NCBI GenBank assembly: GCA_035997675.1 | Contig: DASYIJ010000110.1 | Coordinates: 1 to 11,404, forward strand | Length of the DNA stretch: 11,404 nucleotides | Direction: 5' to 3' | From: JALYZC01 sp035997675 | Lineage (GTDB): Bacteria; Actinomycetota; Thermoleophilia; Solirubrobacterales; Solirubrobacteraceae | In this document: piece by piece, positions 6,215 through 11,404 of the stretch | Numbering within the stretch: position 1 is the first letter of the stretch | How the letters are laid out: each line of letters starts with the position of its first letter | Notes under the pieces: generated by a model | The model's database searches: none | Told to the model about the DNA's origin: nothing | What the model saw: only the letters and a program-made list of their open reading frames with translations | Translations under genes and position numbers: made by a program

Positions 6215-7045
6215 ATGCGCTTTGGCATCGCCGTCTTCCCAGCCGACTACGCGGCCGACCCCGCGACGATCGCCCGTCTGGTGGAAGAGCGCGGCTTCGA
6301 GTCGCTGTTCGTTCCCGAGCACACCCACATACCGGTCAGCCGCCGGACGCCGTACCCGGCGGGCGGCGAGCTGCCCCCGGAGTACAGCCACACGTACGAC
6401 CCGTTCGTCGCGCTGACGGCGGCCGCCGGCGCGACGGAGAGGCTGCTGCTCGCAACCGGCATCTGCCTCGTGATCCAGCGCGACCCGATCATCACCGCCA
6501 AGGAGGTCGCCTCGGTCGATCGCCTGTCCGGCGGCCGCTTCCTGTTCGGCGTGGGCGCCGGCTGGAACGTCGAGGAGATGCAGAACCACGGGACCGACCC
6601 GGGCCGGAGATTCACGCTCATGCGGGAGCGGGTCGAGGCGATGAAGGCCATCTGGACCCAGGAGGAGGCCTCCTACCACGGCACGATGGTCGACTTCGAT
6701 CCGATCTGGTCATGGCCCAAGCCGGTGCAGCAACCGCATCCGCCGGTTCTCGTCGGCGGAAACGGCGAGCACGTCCTCGACCGCGTCATCGCGTTCGGCG
6801 ACGAGTGGATGCCCAACCGTGTCTCCGGCCTCACCGAGCGCATCCAGCAGCTCAACCGGATGGCGGAGGAGGCTGGGCGCGGACCGATTCCGGTCACGCT
6901 GTCCGGCGCGAGGCGGGATCCCGAGCTGATCGAGCGCGCCGAGGGCTCCGGGATCCACCGCTGCACGTTCTACATAGCGCCCGCCGACGCCGGCGAGACA
7001 GAGCGCCAGCTGGACGAGCTCGCCTCGGAGCTCGGCCTCGGATAG
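6215..7045 (+). CDS. LLM-class (probably F420-dependent) oxidoreductase
   Basis: The product has 276 residues in a single luciferase-like TIM barrel. Marks of the F420-type LLM group are the MRFGIAVFPADY start, SLFVPEHTHIPVS at 30-42, the DRLSGGRFLFGVGAGWNVEEM block at 102-122 (the classic glycine loop of this group), and KPVQQPHPPVLVGGNG at 169-184. It has normal length for the subfamily and no export signal, so it should act in the cytoplasm on an unknown small organic substrate with reduced F420 or FMN. It diverges from tetR across a 111-bp region carrying the operator-like palindrome. A second LLM enzyme lies in the run on the other side, and the two share KPVQ(K/Q)PHPP but little else outside the fold. 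It converges on rnpB and stops 47 bp before the shared hairpin. F420 rather than FMN is a family-level inference. Confidence 0.88.
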   Translation: MRFGIAVFPADYAADPATIARLVEERGFESLFVPEHTHIPVSRRTPYPAGGELPPEYSHTYDPFVALTAAAGATERLLLATGICLVIQRDPIITAKEVASVDRLSGGRFLFGVGAGWNVEEMQNHGTDPGRRFTLMRERVEAMKAIWTQEEASYHGTMVDFDPIWSWPKPVQQPHPPVLVGGNGEHVLDRVIAFGDEWMPNRVSGLTERIQQLNRMAEEAGRGPIPVTLSGARRDPELIERAEGSGIHRCTFYIAPADAGETERQLDELASELGLG

Positions 7046-7091
7046 GTCCGTCCAGAGACCTCGCCGAGGCTGAGCCCGGCCAACCCAAATA

Positions 7092-7119
7092 GAGAAGCCC
7101 CGCCGAGGCGGGGCTTCTC
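7092..7119. terminator. Bidirectional hairpin terminator between the LLM gene and rnpB
   Basis: GAGAAGCCCCGC and GCGGGGCTTCTC pair perfectly over 12 bp (7092-7103 with 7108-7119) around CGAG. On the minus strand the stem is followed by TATTT, a short U-run, so it mainly ends rnpB. On the plus strand it lies 47 bp past the LLM stop with no T-run, but can still end that message. Confidence 0.82.
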
Positions 7120-7120
7120 C

Positions 7121-7451
7121 GTAGCAGGTCGGTAAGCCGGATTCTGTCGTGAGCAGCCATCCATCTGAGCGGCCGACCTGGACCTTGGCGGGCAGCCTGC
7201 AAGCGGTCCTGCTTGGCCTTGCATCCGGTGGGGTTTGCCTGGCCGCCGCGTCACCGCGACGCCGGTGCGCTCTTACCGCACCATTTCACCCTTGCCGGCC
7301 CCGGGCTCACGTGCGGCCCGGGACGTAGGCGGTTTCATTTCTGTGGCACTTTCCCGCAGGTTTCCCTGGGTTCAGCGTTACTGACCACCGTGCCCTGTGA
7401 TGTCCGGACTTTCCTCGAAGGAATACACCTCCGCGACTGCTTGACCTGCTC
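7121..7451 (-). ncRNA. rnpB: RNase P RNA (bacterial type A)
   Basis: This is the catalytic RNA of RNase P, which makes the mature 5' ends of tRNAs. On the minus strand the conserved 5' core reads GAGGAAAGTCCGGACATCAC followed by AGGGCA. The middle has GGGTGAAATGGTGCGGTAAG leading to AGCGCACCGG, and the 3' core has ACAGAATCCGGCTTAC. The ends pair as helix P1: AGCAGGTC at the 5' end (7450-7443) with GACCTGCT at the 3' end (7130-7123). The perfect terminator hairpin starts one base later, at 7119. The 5' end is set from P1 and a -10 element at 7461-7456 and could shift by a few bases. About 331 nt is compact for an actinobacterial RNase P RNA. It lies downstream of, and in the same direction as, the sensor kinase gene but has its own promoter. 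Confidence 0.95.
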
Positions 7452-7455
7452 GTCC

Positions 7456-7461
7456 AGAGTA
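7456..7461 (-). promoter_or_regulatory. -10 element of rnpB
   Basis: TACTCT on the minus strand (7461-7456) lies 5-7 bases before the first P1 base of RNase P RNA, the right distance for a housekeeping promoter. The 64 bp between the kinase stop (7526) and this element hold no clear -35 and no hairpin I can support. Confidence 0.6.
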
Positions 7462-7525
7462 CCGCGCGGGGGCCCAAACGGCCACACGTCGACGTGCAGC
7501 CCCGGACGCGCCGCGACGGCCGGGC

Positions 7526-8920
7526 CTAGACCTCGCCGACCGGGACCGAGAAGGAGAACGCGCTGCCCCGTCCCTCCCGGCTCTCGAGCTCGATGTGCCC
7601 TCCGTGGGCCAGGACGATCTCGCGGGAGATCGCCAGCCCGAGGCCGCTGCCCCCGTTGTCGCGCGAGCGGGATCCGTCGACCCGGTAGAAGCGCTCGAAG
7701 ACATGCTGCTGCGCGCCGGCCGGGATGCCCGGACCGTCATCGCTGACCGTGGCTCCCGCGCCCCGGCCGTTCTCCCAGAGGTGGATCCTGACGCTCTCTC
7801 CGCGATCGCTGTGCGTCACGGCGTTCTGCACCAGGTTGGCGAGCACCTGCTGCAGGCGGTCGCGATCGCCGGGCACCGGGCGCGCGGTGCCGTCGACCTC
7901 GATGCTCACGCCCTTGGTCTCGGCCACGGGTTGCAGCGACCGCGCCACACGCTCCGCGAGATCGAACAACTCGACCGGCTCGTTCATCAACTCGAGGCGG
8001 CCCTCGTCCACCCCCGCCAGCGTGAGGAGGTTCTCGACCGTCCGGCTCATCCGCTCGACCTCCTCGCGCGAGCTCTGAAGGACGGCGTGGGATTCGGCCG
8101 TCAGGTCGGGCTCCATGAGCGCAACGTCGAGCTCGGAGCGCATCACCGCCAGTGGGGTCCGCAGCTCGTGGGACGTGTCGGCCACGAGCCGGTGCTTCTC
8201 CTCGACGCCGCGTTGAAGCCGATCGAGCATGCCGTTGAGCGTCCGGGCGAGCTGCGCCAGCTCGTCGGACGCGCGAGGAACCGGGACCCGATCGTCGAGG
8301 CGGTCGATCCCGATCCGCTGGGCCTGCGAGGTCATCCGCGCGACCGGAGTCAGCGTCTTGCCCGCCAGCCACCAGCCACCCGCCGCGGTGAGCACCAGAG
8401 CCGCGCCGCCGCCGAGGAGCAGCAGGACGATCACGCGATCCGCGGAGCGGTTGACGTCGGCGAGCGACTTGGCGACGACGAGGAGGCGCGTCTGCCCGCC
8501 CCGGACGACCGGGACCACGAACACCCGGAACTGCTCCCCGCGCGGACCGAGGGACACGGATTGGTGGAAGCGCCGCCCGGCCAGCGCCCGAAGCTGAGCA
8601 TTGCGGTTGAGCATCGGCCGCTGGGCGACTCCGTTGCCGTAGGTCAGCAGGACCCTCCCCTGCGGGTCCAGCAGCTGTGCGCCCGAGGTCCCGACCGGCA
8701 GCACCCGCAGCACCGTGCCGCTGACGTCGTAGAACTCCTTGTTGCCCTCGGCGCGGTAGCCGGCGGCGATCTCGGCGACGCTCGACTCCTCGGAGCGGTC
8801 GATGTCGCGTTGCAGGTCGGCCTTCAGGCGTATCACGACAAACGCCCCCACGGCCGCCAACGTGACCGCGAGCAGCAGCACGTACCACGCCGTGAGCCGA
8901 GCGCGGATGGGCAGTCTCAT
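7526..8920 (-). CDS. Two-component sensor histidine kinase (HAMP, HisKA, HATPase)
   Basis: The product has 464 residues. Membrane segments at about 11-31 and 164-186 flank a 130-residue extracytoplasmic sensor region. HAMP spans about 187-240 (TLTPVARM near 189). The dimerisation/phospho-acceptor helix has DTSHELRTPLAVMRSELD at 248-265, with H251 the phosphorylated histidine. The ATP-binding domain follows: N-box around QVLANLVQNAVTH (358-370), G1 DDGPGIP (394-400), F-box-like FERFYRVDGS (408-417), and G2 GGSGLGLAIS (423-432). All catalytic boxes are intact. It starts at an ATG overlapping the response regulator stop by 4 bp (ATGA), so the pair is co-translated and cognate. The signal sensed cannot be read; related actinobacterial pairs (MprB, CutS types) sense envelope stress or metals, which is only a family hint. 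Confidence 0.93.
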   Translation of the reverse strand: MRLPIRARLTAWYVLLLAVTLAAVGAFVVIRLKADLQRDIDRSEESSVAEIAAGYRAEGNKEFYDVSGTVLRVLPVGTSGAQLLDPQGRVLLTYGNGVAQRPMLNRNAQLRALAGRRFHQSVSLGPRGEQFRVFVVPVVRGGQTRLLVVAKSLADVNRSADRVIVLLLLGGGAALVLTAAGGWWLAGKTLTPVARMTSQAQRIGIDRLDDRVPVPRASDELAQLARTLNGMLDRLQRGVEEKHRLVADTSHELRTPLAVMRSELDVALMEPDLTAESHAVLQSSREEVERMSRTVENLLTLAGVDEGRLELMNEPVELFDLAERVARSLQPVAETKGVSIEVDGTARPVPGDRDRLQQVLANLVQNAVTHSDRGESVRIHLWENGRGAGATVSDDGPGIPAGAQQHVFERFYRVDGSRSRDNGGSGLGLAISREIVLAHGGHIELESREGRGSAFSFSVPVGEV

Positions 8921-9588
8921 CGGCCGTCCAAGACGTAGCCGGCGCCCCGCACGGTCTTGATGAGGGGGCGCCCGAACGGCTGCTCGAGCTTCTTGCGCAG
9001 GTAGCCCACGTACACGTCGACGATGTTCGACCCGCCCTCGAAATTGCGGTCCCACACGTGCTCGATGAGGTCCGTGCGGGTCACGACGTCCCCGGCGCGC
9101 CGGGCGAGGAATTCGAGGACGGCGAACTCCCGCGACGTGAGGTCGACGGCCCGCTCGGCGCGCGTCACCGTGCGCGTCGCCGGGTCGATGACCAGGTCGC
9201 CCACCTCCAGCACCGCCGGGCGTTCGGCGGGCCGGCGCCGGACCAGCGCCCGCAGCCGCGCGAGCAGCTCTCCGAAGGCGAACGGCTTGACGAGGTAGTC
9301 GTCCGCACCGGCGTCGAGGCCACGGATCCGGTCTTCCACTCGGTCGCGCGCGGTCAGCATGAGGATCGGGGACCAGCACCCCTCGTCGCGCAGGGTCTGG
9401 CAGACGTCGAAGCCGTTGCCCCCGGGCAGGAGCACGTCGAGGACGACCGCGTCGTACTCGTATACCCGCGCTTGGAAGAGCGCCTCGTCGCCACGACCGG
9501 CGACGTCCACCGCATAGCCCTCACGCTCGAGCCCTCGCGACACGGCGCGGGCGAGCTTCGGCTGATCCTCTACGAGCAAGATCCGCAC
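8917..9588 (-). CDS. OmpR/PhoB-family response regulator
   Basis: The product has 223 residues. Receiver domain 1-115: acidic pair E7-D8, phospho-acceptor D51 in VVLDVLLPGGNGFD, T79 in MLTA and K101 in LVKPF. The winged-helix DNA-binding domain spans about 125-223, with LTSREFAVLEFLARRAGDVV, then VDVYVGYLRKKL and a final TVRGAGYVLDGR. The start is the GTG at 9588, which gives MRILLVEDQ, the normal receiver opening, and is preceded by GGGGAAG as a ribosome binding site; the frame extends farther upstream but without family sequence. Its stop overlaps the kinase start by 4 bp. A pair of 11-bp-spaced half-sites lies 27-43 bp upstream and may be its own binding site. Confidence 0.94.
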   Translation of the reverse strand: MRILLVEDQPKLARAVSRGLEREGYAVDVAGRGDEALFQARVYEYDAVVLDVLLPGGNGFDVCQTLRDEGCWSPILMLTARDRVEDRIRGLDAGADDYLVKPFAFGELLARLRALVRRRPAERPAVLEVGDLVIDPATRTVTRAERAVDLTSREFAVLEFLARRAGDVVTRTDLIEHVWDRNFEGGSNIVDVYVGYLRKKLEQPFGRPLIKTVRGAGYVLDGR

Positions 9589-9614
9589 GGCTTCCCCAGT
9601 ATCCGCGCGCCCGA

Positions 9615-9631
9615 ATGAGAGCAGGCTGAAA
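9615..9631 (-). promoter_or_regulatory. Tandem half-sites upstream of the response regulator (possible autoregulatory site)
   Basis: On the minus strand TTTCAG (9631-9626) and TCTCAT (9620-9615) share the TCA core and are spaced exactly 11 bp apart, one helical turn, as expected for head-to-tail OmpR-family dimers. The block also contains a small AGGCT-GAA-AGCCT inverted repeat (9623-9635). The rest of the 131-bp gap between the lipoprotein stop and the regulator (9589-9719) shows no gene; an SD-like GGGGAAG is near its end. Confidence 0.4.
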
Positions 9632-9719
9632 GCCTCATGCCTCCCATGATCCTCTCTCCTCGGCGCCGGCCCGGTCCAGGCCGCGATGGTCCTGCGCAAG
9701 CCCTGGCGGGCGCCGCGGC

Positions 9720-10022
9720 TCAGCCGCAGACGTTGCCCTGCAGGACGGCGGTCGAACAGCGCACGTTCCCCTTGGCGTCCAACTGTCGGACGGTGACCTT
9801 CTCGCTCGTCCCAGCGCGGTCGATCGCGGTGCACGTGAAGGTCTGGCCCTGCTTGGCGTCGACCTTCTGCGGGCACTGCACGGACCCGACGTCGATGCCG
9901 CGGTGCGTGATCCCGACGCGGAGGCGTGCCTCGACGCGACGGGTGTCCAATGAGTTGCCGCCGCAACCCGCGGCCACCACCGCCGCCGAGACGGCGGCGA
10001 GTACGGCGACTGCCCGGAGCAC
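9720..10022 (-). CDS. DUF4333-type exported lipoprotein
   Basis: The product has 100 residues from a GTG whose G is also the last base of the preceding gene's TAG stop. Residues 1-19 are a signal peptide with lipobox VAAGC, so Cys20 should be lipidated and the protein held on the outer face of the membrane. The mature part resembles DUF4333: a segment ending VGSVQCPQKVDAKQGQTFTC (residues 45-64), then a strand-rich stretch with VTVRQLDAKGNV (76-87). C50 and C64 are the conserved pair; C89 and C99 may make a second disulfide. Function in this family is unknown; members occur on actinobacterial cell surfaces. The coupled start after the zinc-ribbon and lexA genes implies the lipoprotein is made from the SOS-controlled transcript. 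A longer frame upstream lacks signal-peptide character, which fixes this start. Confidence 0.8.
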   Translation of the reverse strand: MLRAVAVLAAVSAAVVAAGCGGNSLDTRRVEARLRVGITHRGIDVGSVQCPQKVDAKQGQTFTCTAIDRAGTSEKVTVRQLDAKGNVRCSTAVLQGNVCG

Positions 10023-10225
10023 TACGAGAGCTCGGTGCCGCACGCGGCGCAGGTGCCGTGCCCGGCGAGCGACGCTGACATCTCCCCGGCGCACACCGGG
10101 CACACCGCGGTGGCGCGGTGGGCGAGGTCGTGCCACACGCCGGCGATGACGCGCTCCAGCGTGGGGCCGCCGGATGACTCGGCCGCCCGGGGGTGCTCGA
10201 TCCGTTCGGCGAGCAGCGTCGTCAC
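10022..10225 (-). CDS. Small zinc-ribbon protein (hypothetical)
   Basis: The product has 67 residues. The GTG start overlaps the lexA stop by 4 bp (GTGA) and the TAG stop shares one base with the next gene's GTG. The N-terminal half is polar and helical (ERVIAGVWHDLAHRATA). The C-terminal half holds two zinc knuckles, CPVC at 42-45 and CAAC at 59-62, spaced like a four-cysteine zinc ribbon. It is cytoplasmic by lack of a signal. No close family comes to mind. Tight coupling behind lexA argues that it is a real gene expressed with the SOS repressor; a role in nucleic-acid or protein contact is only a guess from the ribbon. Confidence 0.72.
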   Translation of the reverse strand: MTTLLAERIEHPRAAESSGGPTLERVIAGVWHDLAHRATAVCPVCAGEMSASLAGHGTCAACGTELS

Positions 10226-10845
10226 GAGACCTTCCGCATCACGCCGACGACACGGCCGAGGACGCGCACCTCGCGCGAGCGAATCGGCTCCATGGACGGG
10301 TTCTCGGGCTGCAGGCGCACGTGGTCGGCCTCCTTGAAGAAGCGCTTGACCGTCGCCTCCTCGCCGACCAGCGCCACGACGATCTCCCCGTCCTTGGCGG
10401 TGTTCTGCGGGCGCACGACCACGTGGTCGGCCTCCAGGATCCCCGCGTCCTTCATCGAATCGCCGCGCACCCGCAGGAGGTACTCCCCGTCCTCCCCTCC
10501 GGCCAGGCCGGGCACGTCGACGTACTCCTCGATGTTCTCCTCCGCGAGCACCGGCTGGCCCGCGGCGACCTGGCCGACGAGGGGTAGGCCGTTGGGGCGG
10601 ACGACGTTCTTGACGCCCTCGACCGCCTTGTCGAGCATCTCGATCGCGCGCGGCTTGGACGGGTCGCGACGCAGCAGGCCGACCTTCTCGAGGTTGGCGA
10701 GATGAGCGTGCACGGTGGAGGAGGACGCGAGGCCGACGGCCTTGCCGATGTCGCGCACGGTCGGCGGGTAGCCGTGGCGCGACGAGTAGCGCTTGATGAA
10801 GTCGAAGATCTCCTGCTGGCGCTTCGTCAGGTTGAGGTCGACCAT
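10222..10845 (-). CDS. lexA: LexA, SOS-response repressor
   Basis: The product has 207 residues. The winged-helix DNA-binding domain covers 1-65 (LTKRQQEIFDFIKRYSSRHG, then PPTVRDIGKAVGLASSSTVHAHL). The peptidase domain has the self-cleavage site A95-G96 in QVAAGQPV, catalytic S130 in RGDSM and K167 in ATVKRFF, 37 residues apart as in E. coli LexA. When RecA filaments form on damaged DNA, LexA cuts itself and SOS genes are released. The start is the ATG at 10845, with AGGAGGG 8 bases upstream; an earlier ATG in the same frame (10929) would lie upstream of the promoter and is rejected. A perfect SOS box 40 bp upstream shows autoregulation, and an identical box fronts the polymerase gene at the left edge. 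It leads an operon with the zinc-ribbon and DUF4333 genes. Confidence 0.98.
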   Translation of the reverse strand: MVDLNLTKRQQEIFDFIKRYSSRHGYPPTVRDIGKAVGLASSSTVHAHLANLEKVGLLRRDPSKPRAIEMLDKAVEGVKNVVRPNGLPLVGQVAAGQPVLAEENIEEYVDVPGLAGGEDGEYLLRVRGDSMKDAGILEADHVVVRPQNTAKDGEIVVALVGEEATVKRFFKEADHVRLQPENPSMEPIRSREVRVLGRVVGVMRKVS

Positions 10846-10853
10846 CGGGCGGT

Positions 10854-10860
10854 CCCTCCT
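10854..10860 (-). promoter_or_regulatory. Strong ribosome binding site of lexA
   Basis: AGGAGGG on the minus strand ends 8 bases before the lexA ATG, close to the ideal anti-16S match and spacing. It settles the start at 10845 rather than the upstream ATG at 10929. Confidence 0.88.
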
Positions 10861-10884
10861 AGAGCTCGCTGGGGGCAGGTCGAA

Positions 10885-10929
10885 CGAACATGTGTTCGGG
10901 ACCATAGCGCGCCCCGCCGACGGACTCAA
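10885..10929 (-). promoter_or_regulatory. lexA promoter with overlapping SOS box
   Basis: On the minus strand a -35 TTGAGT (10929-10924), a 17-bp spacer and a -10 TATGGT (10906-10901) predict a start near 10894. That start falls inside the SOS box at 10885-10898, which reads CGAACATGTGTTCG on the plus strand. LexA bound here would block initiation of its own operon. The leader to the ATG is about 49 nt. Confidence 0.88.
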
Positions 10930-10969
10930 GGGTGGCGCCGCAGGCCTCCGGCGCGCTCGGGAGCAGGGC

Positions 10970-10975
10970 TATACT
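10970..10975 (+). promoter_or_regulatory. -10 element of the tRNA-Leu gene
   Basis: TATACT places the transcript start near 10982, four bases before the mature tRNA 5' end. The -35 region 17 bp upstream is poor. It fires away from the lexA promoter, whose -35 ends 40 bp to the left. Confidence 0.6.
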
Positions 10976-10985
10976 CGCCTCCCTC

Positions 10986-11071
<86 letters not shown>

Positions 11072-11074
11072 TTG

Positions 11075-11103
11075 AGGAGCCCCGCATTTGCGGGGCTCCT
11101 TTG
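11075..11103 (+). terminator. Terminator of tRNA-Leu
   Basis: AGGAGCCCCGC (11075-11085) pairs perfectly with GCGGGGCTCCT (11090-11100) around ATTT and is followed by TTG, a short T-run. It starts 4 bases after the tRNA. Confidence 0.9.
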
Positions 11104-11244
11104 TACGCGGTGCGCTTCCAGGGCCGCATCACGCGCCGCAAGAAGCTCAAGCCCGGCCGCTACACGCTGGTCATCACCGCGACGAACAGCGCCGGGCAGC
11201 GCTCTCTCCCGCGTTCGCTCACGTTCACGATCGCGAAGCCCTAG
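11101..11244 (+). pseudogene. C-terminal fragment of a surface-type (Ig-like) protein
   Basis: An open stretch directly after the tRNA terminator translates to a well-formed protein end: VRFQGRITRRKKLKPGRY, then TLVITATNSAGQRS and SLTFTIAKP before TAG. The 'KLKPGRYTLVITATNSAGQRS' pattern is the last strands of the bacterial Ig-like/FN3 repeats that close large exported proteins in this group. There is no room for the rest of the gene: the frame runs back only into the terminator and tRNA. A TTG at 11101 or GTG at 11110 could start a 47- or 44-residue peptide, but no ribosome binding site precedes them. A decayed 5'-deleted gene is the best reading; a short functional peptide is less likely. 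Confidence 0.6.
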
Positions 11245-11404
11245 CCACCGCGCGCCTTGGCATCCAGCTCGGCGAGCAGCTTCTGGAGCCGACGCCGTGG
11301 CGCCCCCAGCGTGCCTGCGTTGGACCGAATCGCGTCCCAGGGATCGCCCTCCTGCTGGAGGCGGTTCGGGACGGTGCGCAGCGTCCACCGGTCGGGGCGT
11401 GTCG
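11241..11404 (-). CDS. LigD-like primase/polymerase domain protein, C-terminal fragment
   Basis: The gene enters from the right edge; 53 codons and a TAG are visible. The translation contains RWTLRTVPNRLQQEGDPW, then a helix and a polar end (RLQKLLAELDAKARGG). The pattern hydrophobic-x-R-T-V-P-x-R-L-x-x-x-G-D-P-W is the end of the LigD polymerase (archaeo-eukaryotic primase-like) domain, which fills gaps in bacterial non-homologous end joining, often with Ku. Ending so soon after this motif suggests a stand-alone polymerase-domain protein, or the last domain of a larger LigD. Its stop overlaps the stop of the convergent fragment at 11101-11244 in a shared CTAG. The assignment rests on one motif block. 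Confidence 0.6.
   Translation of the reverse strand, partial: TRPDRWTLRTVPNRLQQEGDPWDAIRSNAGTLGAPRRRLQKLLAELDAKARGG

Noticed and set aside
8921..9379. N-terminal extension of the histidine kinase within the response regulator gene
   Set aside because: It lies in the +1 shadow of the receiver/DNA-binding gene and has no domain. The ATGA overlap at 8917-8920 is the normal regulator-kinase junction.
10846..10929. Longer LexA start at ATG 10929
   Set aside because: It would place the -10, transcript start and SOS box inside the coding region; AGGAGGG in front of ATG 10845 is decisive.

Overview
The window is high-GC DNA with the gene style of an actinobacterium. The signs are GTG/TTG starts, many 1-4 bp overlaps, luciferase-like flavin enzymes of the F420/FMN type, an actinobacterial lipoprotein domain (DUF4333), and LexA boxes of the CGAAC-N4-GTTCG type. 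The Y-family polymerase start, secreted proteins with Ig-like tails and overall layout most resemble the Thermoleophilia/Solirubrobacterales. That placement is recalled resemblance, not a search result.

Left part (1-5451, all minus strand). At the left edge is the first 30 or so codons of an ImuB/DinB-like Y-family DNA polymerase, with a perfect SOS box touching its start. Then come a strong hairpin terminator, a 152-residue exported low-complexity charged protein, and a tight gene run read right to left: TetR regulator (5495-6103), six-Asp-box exported sialidase-like protein (3646-5451), LLM flavin oxidoreductase fused to an SCP2 lipid-binding domain (1861-3630), and exported HEYGH zinc metalloprotease (761-1858). 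Gaps inside the run are 43, 15 and 2 bp, so one transcript is likely.

Middle (6104-7461). A 111-bp divergent region with a near-perfect 20-bp palindrome separates tetR from a plus-strand F420-type LLM oxidoreductase that looks leaderless. That gene converges on the RNase P RNA gene (rnpB, minus), with a shared perfect hairpin between them.

Right part (7526-11404). On the minus strand are lexA, a small zinc-ribbon protein and a DUF4333 lipoprotein, joined by 4-bp and 1-bp overlaps. They are followed by an OmpR-type response regulator and its sensor kinase (4-bp overlap) reading toward rnpB. lexA has a clear promoter, an SOS box identical to the one at the left edge, and a strong ribosome binding site. 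Diverging from lexA are tRNA-Leu(GAG) with its terminator, a broken plus-strand C-terminal fragment of a surface-type protein, and at the right edge the C-terminus of a LigD-like repair polymerase on the minus strand.

Three themes stand out. First, DNA damage response: lexA plus an SOS-box-controlled polymerase, with a LigD-like end-joining protein nearby. Second, a TetR-linked locus pairing two LLM flavoenzymes with two exported proteins. Third, housekeeping RNAs (rnpB, tRNA-Leu). No mobile element, CRISPR array, or wholly new multi-gene system is evident. The best candidates for novelty are the LLM-SCP2 fusion locus and the lexA/zinc-ribbon/lipoprotein operon.
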